Counted from the first letter of the stretch, positions 1 to 8,553 are shown. The stretch: 64,000 nucleotides of DNA from an uncultured Myxococcales bacterium (GCA_937980205.1 CALJKW010000012.1:52426-116425); one strand, 5' to 3'. A program made the numbers and translations. The notes: generated by a model from the letters alone, not told the origin.

Positions 1-2
1 TG

Positions 3-1334
3 GTGCTCGCTCCGGGCAGCTCGCCCGTGCTCTCGCTGGCAGGCGGCGCCGTCGGCCAGCGCAAGCTCATGCCCGGCGAGTCGATGCAGGTCGTCGTCCG
101 CGTCACGCCCGGCGCACCCGCGCCGGCGAGCGGAACGGTGGAGCTGTCGGTGTCGGCTCCAGGGCGGCAGTTGTTCACCGTGCCGGTGTCCGCGAGCGTG
201 GCGGAGAGCTGCCTGGCGTTCTTCCCGCACCGGCTCACGTTCGGCACGGTGAGGGAGAGCTGCACCGGAGCGGTGCGCACGGCCTCCGCTCACGACGCCT
301 GCGGCGGTCTCGCCGTCGACTCGTGGAGGGTGCGCGGCGCGGAGTTCCAGGTCTCGGGCCTGGTCGCCGGTGCGCCGCCGTCCGCTCTCTCCGTGAAGTA
401 CGAGCCGCAGAACGCAGGCGCGGACGAGGGTGTCGTCGAGGTCGTGGCGCTGCAGGGCAGCGCGCTCGTCACGTACGCGCTGCCGCTGAGCGGCGCCGCG
501 AACGCGACCGGCGTGTCGAGCGAGACGTTCACCGAGCCGGCGGGGCGTCCGCGCGACGTGCTCATCGTGATGGAGGACTCGAGCACGGCGCTGCAGGAGC
601 GCTTCGCGATGTACGCCGCGAGGTTCCTGCCCGCGGGTGGCGTCGACGCGCGCATCGGGGTGGTGGGCAGCTCGTCGGCGACCGGCGCGCTCATCGGCAG
701 CCCGAAGGTGCTCACGTCCTCGACGCTCAACCTCGCCGGCGCGCTCGCGGCGCGCGTACGGCAGGTCGGCAACCTCGGCTTCGGCTTCAAGCCGGCGACG
801 GTGGCGCACGCCGCGCTGACGAGCGACCTCAACCTCGGCTTCCTGCGCGCGGACGCGAAGCTCGCGGTCGTCGTGGTGACGGATGCCGGCGATCGCTCGA
901 CGCCGCCGCACGGCTGGCTGCACGCGTCGCTCGCGGCGCTCAAGCCGCGCGGCCAGCTCACGTACAGCGTCATCGGCCCGTTCGCCGGGTCGGCTCCCGC
1001 GGGCTGCTCCTACCGGGAGCCGTTCCCCGACGCGACGCTGCACCAGTTCCTCACCTCGCGGCTCGACGGACGGACGGAAGAGGTGTGCAGCACGGACTGG
1101 TCGATGATGCTCGCGCGCGTGGGGGCGACGGCGTTCAGCACCGGTGCTCCTCAGCACCTCTACGTGGAGGGCGACCCGGACCCGTCGACGCTGGTGGTGT
1201 TGCGCGACGGCATGCCGATTCCGCAGGTGCACTGGGCGTGGGATTCCCAGCGCAACGCAGTCCAGCTGGATCCGCTGGTTGCGCCGGGACCGGGCGAGAC
1301 GACGACCGTCACGTACGGCGCGGTCTGCCACTGA
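3..1334 (+). CDS. ASH/VWA-type surface protein, 5' end outside window
   Basis: The gene runs off the left edge, so only the C-terminal 443 residues are visible and the GTG at 3 is not necessarily the start. The visible part opens in a beta-rich choice-of-anchor (ASH/SPD-2/Hydin-type) segment (FGTVRESC near residue 80). A von Willebrand A-like domain follows at about 180-330, then a short C-terminal beta segment. The order matches the end of the next gene: both carry VTDAGD in the VWA fold, a related GPF...PxGC stretch, and a VTYGAVCH / VAYTVLCN ending, so the two are tandem paralogues. The metal site reads DSSTA (D192) rather than DxSxS, so cation binding may be reduced. The function is unknown; a secreted or surface adhesive role is inferred from the architecture. 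The next start lies 73 bases downstream. Confidence 0.75.
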   Translation: MLAPGSSPVLSLAGGAVGQRKLMPGESMQVVVRVTPGAPAPASGTVELSVSAPGRQLFTVPVSASVAESCLAFFPHRLTFGTVRESCTGAVRTASAHDACGGLAVDSWRVRGAEFQVSGLVAGAPPSALSVKYEPQNAGADEGVVEVVALQGSALVTYALPLSGAANATGVSSETFTEPAGRPRDVLIVMEDSSTALQERFAMYAARFLPAGGVDARIGVVGSSSATGALIGSPKVLTSSTLNLAGALAARVRQVGNLGFGFKPATVAHAALTSDLNLGFLRADAKLAVVVVTDAGDRSTPPHGWLHASLAALKPRGQLTYSVIGPFAGSAPAGCSYREPFPDATLHQFLTSRLDGRTEEVCSTDWSMMLARVGATAFSTGAPQHLYVEGDPDPSTLVVLRDGMPIPQVHWAWDSQRNAVQLDPLVAPGPGETTTVTYGAVCH

Positions 1335-1407
1335 TGTCATGCCAGTTTTGTAACGCGTTCCGGGCACTTGCATCGCGGTGCGCGGGTGGCGCATACAGAC
1401 GCCGCGC

Positions 1408-4400
1408 ATGCGTTCACTCCTCATTCCCGTTGCGCTGATCAGCCTGGTCGTCGCGGGCTGCCGCTGCGAACCGCCGCCCATCGACCGCGGTCGCGGAGAG
1501 ATCGGCATCATCTACGAGCTCGACGGCTTCATGGTCTCGCGCCCGAACGGCGTCTACGACTTCCGCGGCGTCGCGATGGGCGTCACGCGCACGCTGAAGG
1601 TCCAGGTGAAGAACGAGGGCGGCGGCCCGCTCGAGCTGCAGACGCTCGAGCGCATCTCGGGCGATGAGGCGCTGTCGATCGCGTTCACTTCGACGGTGGT
1701 GAGCGGTGCAGAGACGATCGAGCTGACGGCGACGTTCGCGGCGCCGGTCACCGACGACATGCAGAAGCCCTACTCGGCGAAGTTCAAGCTGACCGCGGGA
1801 AACACCGAGCCGGGCAAGGAGACCGCGGAGATCGAGCTGAAGGGCATCGCGGTGAAGACGCAGTGCATGCTGCCCGACACCATCGACTTCGGAGGCGTCG
1901 CGGTCGGCGCCACCGAGACGCGCACGGTGCGCATCGAGAACCTGACGTCGCTCGACGAGACCGCGACGCTCGGCGAGATCACCTCGGCGTCCGACACGGG
2001 GCTGTTCCGCTACGGCCCGGGGTGGATGGCGGGGCCCGTGCCGCTCGTGCCGGGCATGGCGCGCGACGTGACGGTGCGGTTCTCTCCGACGCAGGCGGGC
2101 TCGTTCTCGGCGCTGGTGACGATGAAGGTCGCGTCGCACTGCCCGTCGGCGACGGTGAAGCTGATCGGCTCGGGGGTCGCGTCGGCGGTCGAGTGCGCGC
2201 CGGTGGACTTCGCGTTCCTGCCGACGGGGCTTCAGCGCACGCAGGCGACGACGCTGACGAACTACACGCTGCAGGACGTGAACGTGACGGGCCTCGTGGC
2301 CTCGAGCGTGGACTTCGCGTCCGGCGCGCAGTCGGTGACGGTGCCGGCGGCCAGGCGCGAAATGCAGACCGGCGGCGCGCTGGTGCTGGTGCCGGGCACC
2401 GCGAGCCTCGACGTGACGTTCAAGCCGACGAAGCTGGGGCCGCTGACCGGGAACGTGAGCGGAGACTCCACGCTCGCCTCGCAGCCGAAGGTCGCGTGCC
2501 AGCTGCAGGGGCAGGGCGGCGGTCCGGACATCGACCTGAAGCCGTCGGGCACGCTCGACTTCGGAGCGATTCCGTTCTTCGCGAGCGCTCCCGAGCCGTT
2601 CTTCGTGACGCGCAAGCTGACGATTCAGAACCTCGGCACGACGTCGATGGACGCGCGCGCGAACCTGAAGCTGGGCATGGGCGGCACCGGGCTCGCGTTT
2701 CGCGTGACGCCGAAGAACATGGACTCGTCGCTCAGCGAGATCTGCGTGGGCGTGTACGACGCGATGAACCCGAACCCGGCGGCGCGCTGCTCGAACGCTC
2801 CGCCGCCGTCGTACGACCCGGCGCTGGGGCTCCCCGCGACGGGCGTGTCGGGCCTGCTCGACGTTCCGATTCGCATCACGCCGAACGCGGCGAACAAGAC
2901 GATGGAGTGGGAGATCGAGGTCTTCTCGAACGACCCCGACGAGCCGGTCGTGGCGCTGACGGTGCGCGCGGCGTCGGTGATTCTGCCGCCGTGCCAGTTC
3001 CAGGTGACTCCGGCGAACCTGCAGTTCGGCCTGGTGACTCCGCCGCAGTCGCGTGACCTGTCGTTCACCATCAAGAACGTGTCGTCGACGAACAGCTGCC
3101 TGGTGACGCACCTGGGGCTCGCGCCGGGGGCGGACGCGACGTTCTCGCTGCCCGACGGCGAGGTGTCGCAAGAGACGCTGATGCCGCAGGGCTCGCTCAC
3201 CGTGAAGGTGCGCGCGACCGGCACCGGCGTGGCGACGACGACGCTGCGGCTCGTGCTCGGAGCGATTCGCTTCGGCATCTCCGACCCGCTGCGGCCCGAG
3301 GTCGAGGTGCCGCTGTCGGCGCAGATCGGCCTGGGCTGCCTCACCATCGCGCCGGCGGATCTCGACTTCGGCACGGTGAAGCAGGGCTGCGACTCGTCGT
3401 CGCGCACGTTCACCGTCTACAACACGTGCCTCACGCCGGTGACCATCAACGGCTGGCGCATGTCGGCGCCGGCGGGTCAGCCGATCGGCGGGCCGAACTG
3501 CATGAACATGTCCGCGCACTGCGCCGAGTTCCTGCTCGACGGCGTGCCGAGCTTCATGGCGGGCGCGGTGATTCCGCCGGCGGCGCCGATGCCGGGCACG
3601 TTCAAGCTGAAGTACCACCCCATCGACCTCGGCGCGGACACCGGCGCCTTCACGCTCGACGTGACGCAGAACGGCGGCGCCCGCACCGACATGGTGGTGA
3701 CGCTGCGCGGCGTCGGAGACACGGCGGGGCTCAACGTCGACACCTTCGCGCAGGACCCGCGGCCGAAGGCCGACGTGTTGTGGATCATCGACAGCTCCTG
3801 CTCGATGTACGACAAGCAGCAGCTGCTCTCGATGAACTTCGCGTCGGTGATTCAGTACGCGTCGACGGTGGTGCCGGGCGGCGTCGATTACCAGATGGGC
3901 GTCATCGACTCGGACCCGAACACCATCAGCGGTGGACGGCTGAGAGGAACCGAGCCGAGCTGCACGGTGGACTGCAACCCGAAGGTGCTGCGCGCGGGCA
4001 TGTCGAACGTCGACGCGCTGTTCCGCTCGAAGGTGCGCGTCGGCATCAACGGCTCGGGCAACGAGCAGTTCGCCGAGCTCGCGGTGCGGGCGCTGACGGC
4101 GCCGCTGGTGAACACGGCGAACGCGGGCTTCCTGCGGCCGGACGCGACGCTCGCCATCATCGCGGTGACGGACGCCGGCGATCAGTCGCAGATGCCGTTC
4201 TCGGTGATCGAGGGGCTCTTGCGGAACATCAAGGGCGCGCAGCGGCCGGGCCTGTTCTCGTACAACGTGGTCGGCCCGTTCTCGGCGTCTCCGCCGCCGG
4301 GCTGCATCTACGACGACTTCACCGACACGGTGCTGCACGAGTACCTGGTGACGGCGTTCGACGGAGCGACAGGGCAGATCTGCGATCAGCAGAACGGCTT

Positions 4401-4653
4401 CGCCAGCGCGCTGCAGCAGATCGGCAAGAAGGCGTTCGGGTACCGCGACCGCTTCTTCTTGAGCTCGCAGCCCGACCTCACCCAGATGCCTGCGTTCACG
4501 GTGCAGCTGAACGGCATCCCGGTGCCGCCCACCAACCTCGGCGGCACGGTGTGGACGTACGAGCCGGCTTCGAACTCGCTCTTGTTCACCGCGGCGAACG
4601 TGCCCGAGCCGGGCGACACGCTGACGGTCGCGTACACGGTGCTGTGCAATTGA
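1408..4653 (+). CDS. Lipoprotein with ASH-type repeats and C-terminal VWA domain
   Basis: I chose the ATG at 1408 because it gives a short lipoprotein signal ending LVVAGC (Cys18); an upstream in-frame GTG at 1378 would add a hydrophilic extension. The 1081-residue protein carries a series of choice-of-anchor D/ASH-like beta domains. Each opens with a pattern like DFGGVAVG, DFGAIPF, QFGLVTPP or DFGTVKQG. The VWA domain begins at about residue 790 with an intact MIDAS motif DSSCS (D795) and VTDAGD near 922. Several cysteine pairs suggest an oxidising, extracytoplasmic location. ASH domains are common in giant myxobacterial surface proteins, and VWA domains usually bind proteins. Its ligand cannot be told from sequence. 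It is followed without a gap by the Cys-rich gene, whose start overlaps its stop, so the two are probably co-expressed. Confidence 0.85.
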   Translation: MRSLLIPVALISLVVAGCRCEPPPIDRGRGEIGIIYELDGFMVSRPNGVYDFRGVAMGVTRTLKVQVKNEGGGPLELQTLERISGDEALSIAFTSTVVSGAETIELTATFAAPVTDDMQKPYSAKFKLTAGNTEPGKETAEIELKGIAVKTQCMLPDTIDFGGVAVGATETRTVRIENLTSLDETATLGEITSASDTGLFRYGPGWMAGPVPLVPGMARDVTVRFSPTQAGSFSALVTMKVASHCPSATVKLIGSGVASAVECAPVDFAFLPTGLQRTQATTLTNYTLQDVNVTGLVASSVDFASGAQSVTVPAARREMQTGGALVLVPGTASLDVTFKPTKLGPLTGNVSGDSTLASQPKVACQLQGQGGGPDIDLKPSGTLDFGAIPFFASAPEPFFVTRKLTIQNLGTTSMDARANLKLGMGGTGLAFRVTPKNMDSSLSEICVGVYDAMNPNPAARCSNAPPPSYDPALGLPATGVSGLLDVPIRITPNAANKTMEWEIEVFSNDPDEPVVALTVRAASVILPPCQFQVTPANLQFGLVTPPQSRDLSFTIKNVSSTNSCLVTHLGLAPGADATFSLPDGEVSQETLMPQGSLTVKVRATGTGVATTTLRLVLGAIRFGISDPLRPEVEVPLSAQIGLGCLTIAPADLDFGTVKQGCDSSSRTFTVYNTCLTPVTINGWRMSAPAGQPIGGPNCMNMSAHCAEFLLDGVPSFMAGAVIPPAAPMPGTFKLKYHPIDLGADTGAFTLDVTQNGGARTDMVVTLRGVGDTAGLNVDTFAQDPRPKADVLWIIDSSCSMYDKQQLLSMNFASVIQYASTVVPGGVDYQMGVIDSDPNTISGGRLRGTEPSCTVDCNPKVLRAGMSNVDALFRSKVRVGINGSGNEQFAELAVRALTAPLVNTANAGFLRPDATLAIIAVTDAGDQSQMPFSVIEGLLRNIKGAQRPGLFSYNVVGPFSASPPPGCIYDDFTDTVLHEYLVTAFDGATGQICDQQNGFASALQQIGKKAFGYRDRFFLSSQPDLTQMPAFTVQLNGIPVPPTNLGGTVWTYEPASNSLLFTAANVPEPGDTLTVAYTVLCN

Positions 4654-5144
4654 GGGCGCTCGCGTTCGCGGCGGCGCTGTGCGCGGCGCTGGTGGCGCGG
4701 CCGGTGCTGGCCGGCTGCGGGTCGGATCGCGACTGCGGGCCGGGCGTGAGCTGCCGCAGCGGAAAGTGCGCGACGGCCGAGGGCTCGTCGTGCGGCTCCG
4801 ACCGGGACTGCGGCGGCGCGTCGTGCCGCAGCGGGAAGTGCGCGAACGCGCCGGACGGCACGTGCGGCTCGGACCGTGACTGCGGCGGCGGCTCGTGCCG
4901 GAGCGGGAAGTGCGCGGCGGGCGGCGGCGGCTGCGGGTCGGATCGCGACTGTGGCCCGGGCGTGAGCTGCCGCAGCGGAAAGTGCGCGACCGCGCCGGGC
5001 TCGTCGTGCGGCTCCGACCGGGACTGCGGCGGCGCCTCGTGCCGCAGCGGCAAGTGCGCGAACGCGCCCGATGGGACGTGCGGCTCGGATCGCGACTGCG
5101 GGAGCGGAGTCAGCTGCCGCAGCGGGAAGTGCGCGGGGCGCTGA
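4644..5144 (+). CDS. Small exported protein with six tandem cysteine modules
   Basis: About 166 residues. The start is either the GTG at 4644 or the TTG at 4650; both overlap the stop of the preceding gene, suggesting translational coupling, and neither has a clear Shine-Dalgarno. A signal peptide ends ARPVLAGC, which could be read as a lipobox or as a signal peptidase I site. The mature protein is almost entirely six modules of 21-26 residues, pattern CGSDRDC..(G)..SCRSGKC, each with four cysteines. Modules 1-3 and 4-6 have the same spacers in nearly the same order (ATA.GSS, ANAPDGT), indicating a three-module block duplication. The many cysteines suggest a disulphide-locked extracellular rod or cap. 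Function unknown. No other family was recognised. Confidence 0.75.
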   Translation: MQLRALAFAAALCAALVARPVLAGCGSDRDCGPGVSCRSGKCATAEGSSCGSDRDCGGASCRSGKCANAPDGTCGSDRDCGGGSCRSGKCAAGGGGCGSDRDCGPGVSCRSGKCATAPGSSCGSDRDCGGASCRSGKCANAPDGTCGSDRDCGSGVSCRSGKCAGR

Positions 5145-5160
5145 GAAGCCGCCTCCCGCT

Positions 5161-5261
5161 CGCCCTGAGCGGAGGAGCCCGAAGGGCTCCGAAGTCGAAG
5201 GGGGCCCGAAGCCGATATGGAGCCCACATCGACTCCGGCCTTCGGCCTCCGCTCAGTGTGA
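5161..5261. repeat. Palindromic intergenic repeat, copy 1
   Basis: The left arm reads CCTGAGCGGAG, then a nested hairpin with GCCCGAAGGGC, then CGAAGTCGAAGG. The right arm is its imperfect inverse, with nested GGCCTTCGGCC and then CCGCTCAG. Related copies lie at 26771-26920, 39966-40071 and 55216-55343. This copy sits between the converging ends of the Cys-rich gene (stop 5144) and the propeller lipoprotein (stop 5285), a position that would suit a bidirectional terminator. Confidence 0.75.
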
Positions 5262-5284
5262 CCGGAGCCTGCTTCGTACGCCGT

Positions 5285-6376
5285 TCAACGAAACGTGCCG
5301 TGCAGCAGCAGCGCGGTGCCGCCGTCGGGCGCGCTGCCGGCGAGGAAAAATTCGTCGCGGCTGACGCCCCAGGCGCCCCAGACGTCGATGGGCGTCGCCT
5401 GCGGCCGCCACGTTCCGTCGCGGCGGATGGTGAAGCCGCGGCCGTTCTCGTAGGTGCCTCCGGCGACGACGTCGTTTCCGTTGCCGAGGCGGACGAGGGC
5501 GCGGACGACGCCGGTGGCTCCGGGAGGATTCGAGACCTTCGGCCAGCTGCCGCCCGCGGTGCCCTCGCGCGCGGCGATGCGCCAGCCGGTGCCGCCGACG
5601 ACGCGGCCGGCGTCGGTGCCGGTGCCGGCGTACCAGAGCTCCATGCTGAAGTTCGGCGAGACGGGCTCGGTCGTCCAGCCGCCGTCGGCCTGCGTGCGCA
5701 CGAGGCCTTCTTTGCCGGTGCCCCACGCGCGGCCGTCGTCGGTGATGAAGCAGCCCTTCAAGTCGTAGACGTTCGAGCCGTACCAGACGCGCTGCCACGT
5801 GCCGCCTGCGTAGCGGTGCATCGCGGTGTTGGTGTCGGGCGGCCCCCCGGCGACGTAGACGCCGTGCACCGGGTGAGAGCAGATGCCGAGCATCGGGTCT
5901 CCGACGGAGAAGGGCTCGAAGATGGAGCCTGATGCGCGGCAGCCGCCCGTGCACGCGTGCACGGCGCTGGGCCCGGCGAGGAAGACGTCTCCGTTGAGCG
6001 TGGTGAGCGCGACGGCGCCCGTCGCGTTCGAGACCGCCGTGAAGGACGTGCCGTTCGAGTGGTACACGGTGCCGTCGTCGGCCAGCACCCAGTAGTCGGT
6101 CGGCGAGCTGCCGTGCACCGCGCGCAGCTTCGGCGTCGTGATGCCGGTCGCGACCTCGTCGAAGTGCCAGGTCGGCGTCGCGGTGCCGCCGCCGGTGGCC
6201 GTCGCGCCGCCTCCCGCGCCGGCCGTACCGCCGCCGGTACCGGTCGTGCCTCCGGCTCCGCCGCCCGTCGATGGCGCTCCGCCGCCGGTGGCTTCGCTGC
6301 CGCCTCCGGCGCCTCCGTCCGGACGGGAGCTCAAGCCGCACGAGGCGAGGAGCAGGAGCGCGAGGAGCCGAGTCAC
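5285..6376 (-). CDS. Lipoprotein with Gly-rich linker and propeller-like domain
   Basis: 363 residues, starting MTRLLALLLLASC with a lipobox Cys13. A low-complexity Gly/Ala/Thr linker (about 20-70) tethers a globular domain. That domain has repeating blocks of the type W.L.DDGTVYHSNG.. and W.TGKEGLVRT, typical of a beta-propeller with W/G-rich blades. The neighbouring divergent gene at 6538 has the same signal, linker and blade pattern (both begin MTR.LA), so the two are paralogues sharing a 161-base intergenic region. Propeller lipoproteins of this kind are common in myxobacteria; ligand and partner are unknown. The stop at 5285 lies just past a palindromic repeat. Confidence 0.8.
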   Translation of the reverse strand: MTRLLALLLLASCGLSSRPDGGAGGGSEATGGGAPSTGGGAGGTTGTGGGTAGAGGGATATGGGTATPTWHFDEVATGITTPKLRAVHGSSPTDYWVLADDGTVYHSNGTSFTAVSNATGAVALTTLNGDVFLAGPSAVHACTGGCRASGSIFEPFSVGDPMLGICSHPVHGVYVAGGPPDTNTAMHRYAGGTWQRVWYGSNVYDLKGCFITDDGRAWGTGKEGLVRTQADGGWTTEPVSPNFSMELWYAGTGTDAGRVVGGTGWRIAAREGTAGGSWPKVSNPPGATGVVRALVRLGNGNDVVAGGTYENGRGFTIRRDGTWRPQATPIDVWGAWGVSRDEFFLAGSAPDGGTALLLHGTFR

Positions 6377-6537
6377 GGGGCTAACCTAACCCCGGAGTGT
6401 TGCAGCTCGGAAAATGGAAACACGCCCGCAGGTGCGGCGAGTGGCGAGGGCGCGTGTTCGCCGCATGGGGCGCCGGTCGTCGTCGAAGCCCGCTCATGCT
6501 TGCGGTGTGACGCCGGCCCGATAGCATCGCCGCGCCC

Positions 6538-7908
6538 ATGACCCGCTTCCTCGCGTTCGTCAGCGTCGTCGGTCTGGTCGCGTGTGGAGCCCCCGAGTCG
6601 GAAGTTGATGGAGGCACCGCCGGCGGCGCGGGAGGTGGCACCGCAGGCGGCAGCGCGGGTGGCTCGGCCGGCGGAGCAGCAGGTGGAGCTGGCGGCGGCG
6701 CAGCAGGTGGAGCCGCCGGCGGCGCAGCGGGTGGAGCTGGCGGCGGCGCAGCGGGTGGAGCTGCCGGCGGCGCAGCGGGTGGCACCGCGGGCGGAAGCGC
6801 TGGAGGCTCGGCGGGTGGAAGCGCTGGAGGCTCAGCGGGCGGAAGCGCTGGAGGCTCAGCGGGCGGAAGCGCTGGAGGCTCGGCCGGCGGCAGCGCAGGC
6901 GCTGCGGGAGGCGGAAGCGCAGGAGGCTCGGCTGGTGGAAGCGCAGGCGGCTCGGCCGGCGGAAGCGCAGGTGGTGGCGGCGGGGCCCCCGACGCAGGCA
7001 ACTGCCCGCCGCTCAGCTTCTCGTTCCCCGGCCTCCGCGGCGAAGACCTGTGGGCGGCGGACGACGACCACGTCTGGCTCGTCGGCACGCGCCTGCCCGC
7101 CGGCACCGGGGGCTTCATCCGCGTCTTCGACGGTGTCGCGTGGCAGGCGCTCGGCGGCACGGGGCTGCCCGACTTCGAGAAGGTCTCTGGCGCCGCGCGC
7201 GACGACGTCTGGGCGCTGAGCGCGCAGTTCCTGCACCACTTCATCGGCACCGACGGCGGCGGCGTCTCGATGCCGCTGCTCGCCACCAACACCATCGGCC
7301 TGTTCGCGTTCAGCGACCCGCTCCTCTCGGATGGTGGCACCAACTTCGCGATGGTGGTCGGCAACGGCGGCAACGTCGCGGCCTGCATCGACGGCGGCAG
7401 CCTGGTGCGCGAGCCGGTGCCGGGCAGCTCGATCCTTCAGGCGGTCTGGGCGACCTCGCCCGACGACGTCTACGTGGGCGGCAACTCCCAGCTCGTCCAC
7501 CGCCGCGGGCCGAACGGCTGGTTCACCGTCAACCAGGGCTTCGGCTTCAGCGGAGCTCGCGCCTTCCACGGCGCCGGCGGCGTGACGTACATGGCGGGCT
7601 TCAACACCAACGGCACTCCGGCGGCGTTCGTCTCGCGGGACGGCGGTGACTTCGGGCCGCTCAACTTCCCCATCGGCGTCACCGGCTCGTCCGGCACCGT
7701 CGCCGCGCTCGACGCCGCCGAGGCCTGGTATGGCCTGAGCACCGGCGCCATCTGGCGCTTTCGCCCTGCGGGCTTCACGTACTGGGATGCGGGCGTGCCC
7801 GGCAGCGCGAACGCGCTCTTCGCCACGCCGCAGCGCCTGTGGATGGTCTTCTACGACTCCGCTGGCGCCCGCACCGAGGTTCGCGCGTTCTGCCGGTCGG
7901 CGCTGTAG
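6538..7908 (+). CDS. Lipoprotein with long Gly/Ser/Ala repeat linker and propeller-like domain
   Basis: 456 residues. The start MTRFLAFVSVVGLVAC gives lipobox Cys16. Residues about 25-148 are an extreme GSAGG/GAAGG repeat linker. The rest is a propeller-like domain with recurring W.....DVW.L / VYVGG.S.LVHR blades, paralogous to the divergent lipoprotein at 5285-6376. The linker probably holds the propeller well away from the outer membrane. No catalytic motif is visible. No strong Shine-Dalgarno lies before the ATG, but it is the only start that places the signal peptide correctly. The stop at 7908 abuts a frameshifted remnant on the other strand. Confidence 0.8.
   Translation: MTRFLAFVSVVGLVACGAPESEVDGGTAGGAGGGTAGGSAGGSAGGAAGGAGGGAAGGAAGGAAGGAGGGAAGGAAGGAAGGTAGGSAGGSAGGSAGGSAGGSAGGSAGGSAGGSAGGSAGAAGGGSAGGSAGGSAGGSAGGSAGGGGGAPDAGNCPPLSFSFPGLRGEDLWAADDDHVWLVGTRLPAGTGGFIRVFDGVAWQALGGTGLPDFEKVSGAARDDVWALSAQFLHHFIGTDGGGVSMPLLATNTIGLFAFSDPLLSDGGTNFAMVVGNGGNVAACIDGGSLVREPVPGSSILQAVWATSPDDVYVGGNSQLVHRRGPNGWFTVNQGFGFSGARAFHGAGGVTYMAGFNTNGTPAAFVSRDGGDFGPLNFPIGVTGSSGTVAALDAAEAWYGLSTGAIWRFRPAGFTYWDAGVPGSANALFATPQRLWMVFYDSAGARTEVRAFCRSAL
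6610..6984 (+). repeat. In-gene Gly/Ser/Ala coding repeat
   Basis: Tandem degenerate units coding for GSAGG, GAAGG and GTAGG, with several near-identical 15- to 30-base units (for example GGAAGCGCTGGAGGCTC). The array lies wholly inside the lipoprotein gene and keeps the reading frame. Slippage would change linker length in steps of the unit. Confidence 0.85.
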
Positions 7909-7916
7909 CTCGCCGG

Positions 7917-8156
7917 AGAAGAACACCGCCACATGGGCCTTGCCCTCCGCCTCGTCGAGGCAGACGACCGCGCGCGTGACGCAGAACGGCTTGCCGACGA
8001 AGAAGCGCAGCGCGTAGGCGCCGTCGGTGAGCGGGCCGGGAAGTGGAGCCGCACGACGTTCGCCGACGGCTGCAGCTCGTGTTGCTCGCAGGCCTGCTGG
8101 TCGCTCAGCGCCGGGCGCGCAGGCGCTGATGCGTGAGGTAACGGGTACTCAGCCAC
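7917..8156 (-). pseudogene. Frameshifted remnant of a small unknown gene
   Basis: Two adjacent reverse-strand frames read like one protein. The first frame, from a possible GTG at 8156, gives ...SDQQACEQHELQPSANV and then VRLHFP. The reading then shifts to GPLTDGAYALRFFVGKP, FCVTRAVVCLDEAEGK, AHVAVFFSGEL. Restoring one G in the CCGGCCCG run (near 8036) rejoins the frames. The second frame then runs without a stop into the antisense of the neighbouring lipoprotein gene, so the natural C-terminus also appears lost. The composition (Phe, Val, Tyr, balanced acids) is unlike the Arg/His-rich shadow frames around it. No family recognised. It could be a decayed gene or carry an assembly error. Confidence 0.45.
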
Positions 8157-8219
8157 TTTTGGATTGCCGCATTTCGAGAAACGGAAACTCGCGCGCGCGG
8201 TGTTGCGAGAAGGAGTGCA

Positions 8220-8459
8220 GTGGGCGCACTGCTCGTCGCGATGTTGCTGTCGACTCCGCGCGCGTCTGCTTGCGACGCCGCGTACGACTCCGTGGTTCAG
8301 GTCGCGCGGAGCGAGGCGAACTTCGGCTACGCGCACGAGGTCAGTCGCGAAGGCCGCCGCGCGTTCGTGGCTGCGTGCGTGCGGCACCTGTCCCGCGCGC
8401 AGGTGCGCTGCATCGCGCGGGCGCGCAGCTCGGACGCGCTCTACGTGTGTACGCCGTAG
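8220..8459 (+). CDS. Small secreted four-cysteine protein
   Basis: 79 residues from a GTG with GAGAAGGAG just upstream (AGGAG four bases from the start). A short signal peptide ends TPRASA, followed at once by a cysteine. The mature protein of about 62 residues has four cysteines, three of them in the second half (AACVRHL, VRCIARA, YVCTP), with helical stretches between. This suggests a small disulphide-stabilised periplasmic or secreted protein. The family was not recognised. Support comes from the ribosome site, the signal peptide and even amino-acid use; the short length keeps confidence moderate. Confidence 0.6.
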   Translation: MGALLVAMLLSTPRASACDAAYDSVVQVARSEANFGYAHEVSREGRRAFVAACVRHLSRAQVRCIARARSSDALYVCTP

Positions 8460-8553
8460 AGCTTCGGACCGCGAACAACCGGGTTCGCGTTCGCGGTCGC
8501 GTTCGGTGAGTCGAGCCCGGACGCGCGCGAACCCGACCCGGTCTTCGCCGCCT

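Noticed and set aside
1414..4338. Long reverse-strand open frame (974 codons) across the ASH/VWA lipoprotein gene
   Set aside because: Arg/His-rich, no signal or motif, and fully antisense to a clear gene; a by-product of high third-position G+C.
4586..5227. Reverse open frame with repeated PLRHEAPPQSRSEPH-type units
   Set aside because: Exact antisense of the cysteine-module gene; the repeats just mirror its repeats.
6610..6984. Short regular repeats that might suggest a CRISPR array
   Set aside because: Units are contiguous, in frame, code for Gly/Ser/Ala, and have no spacers.
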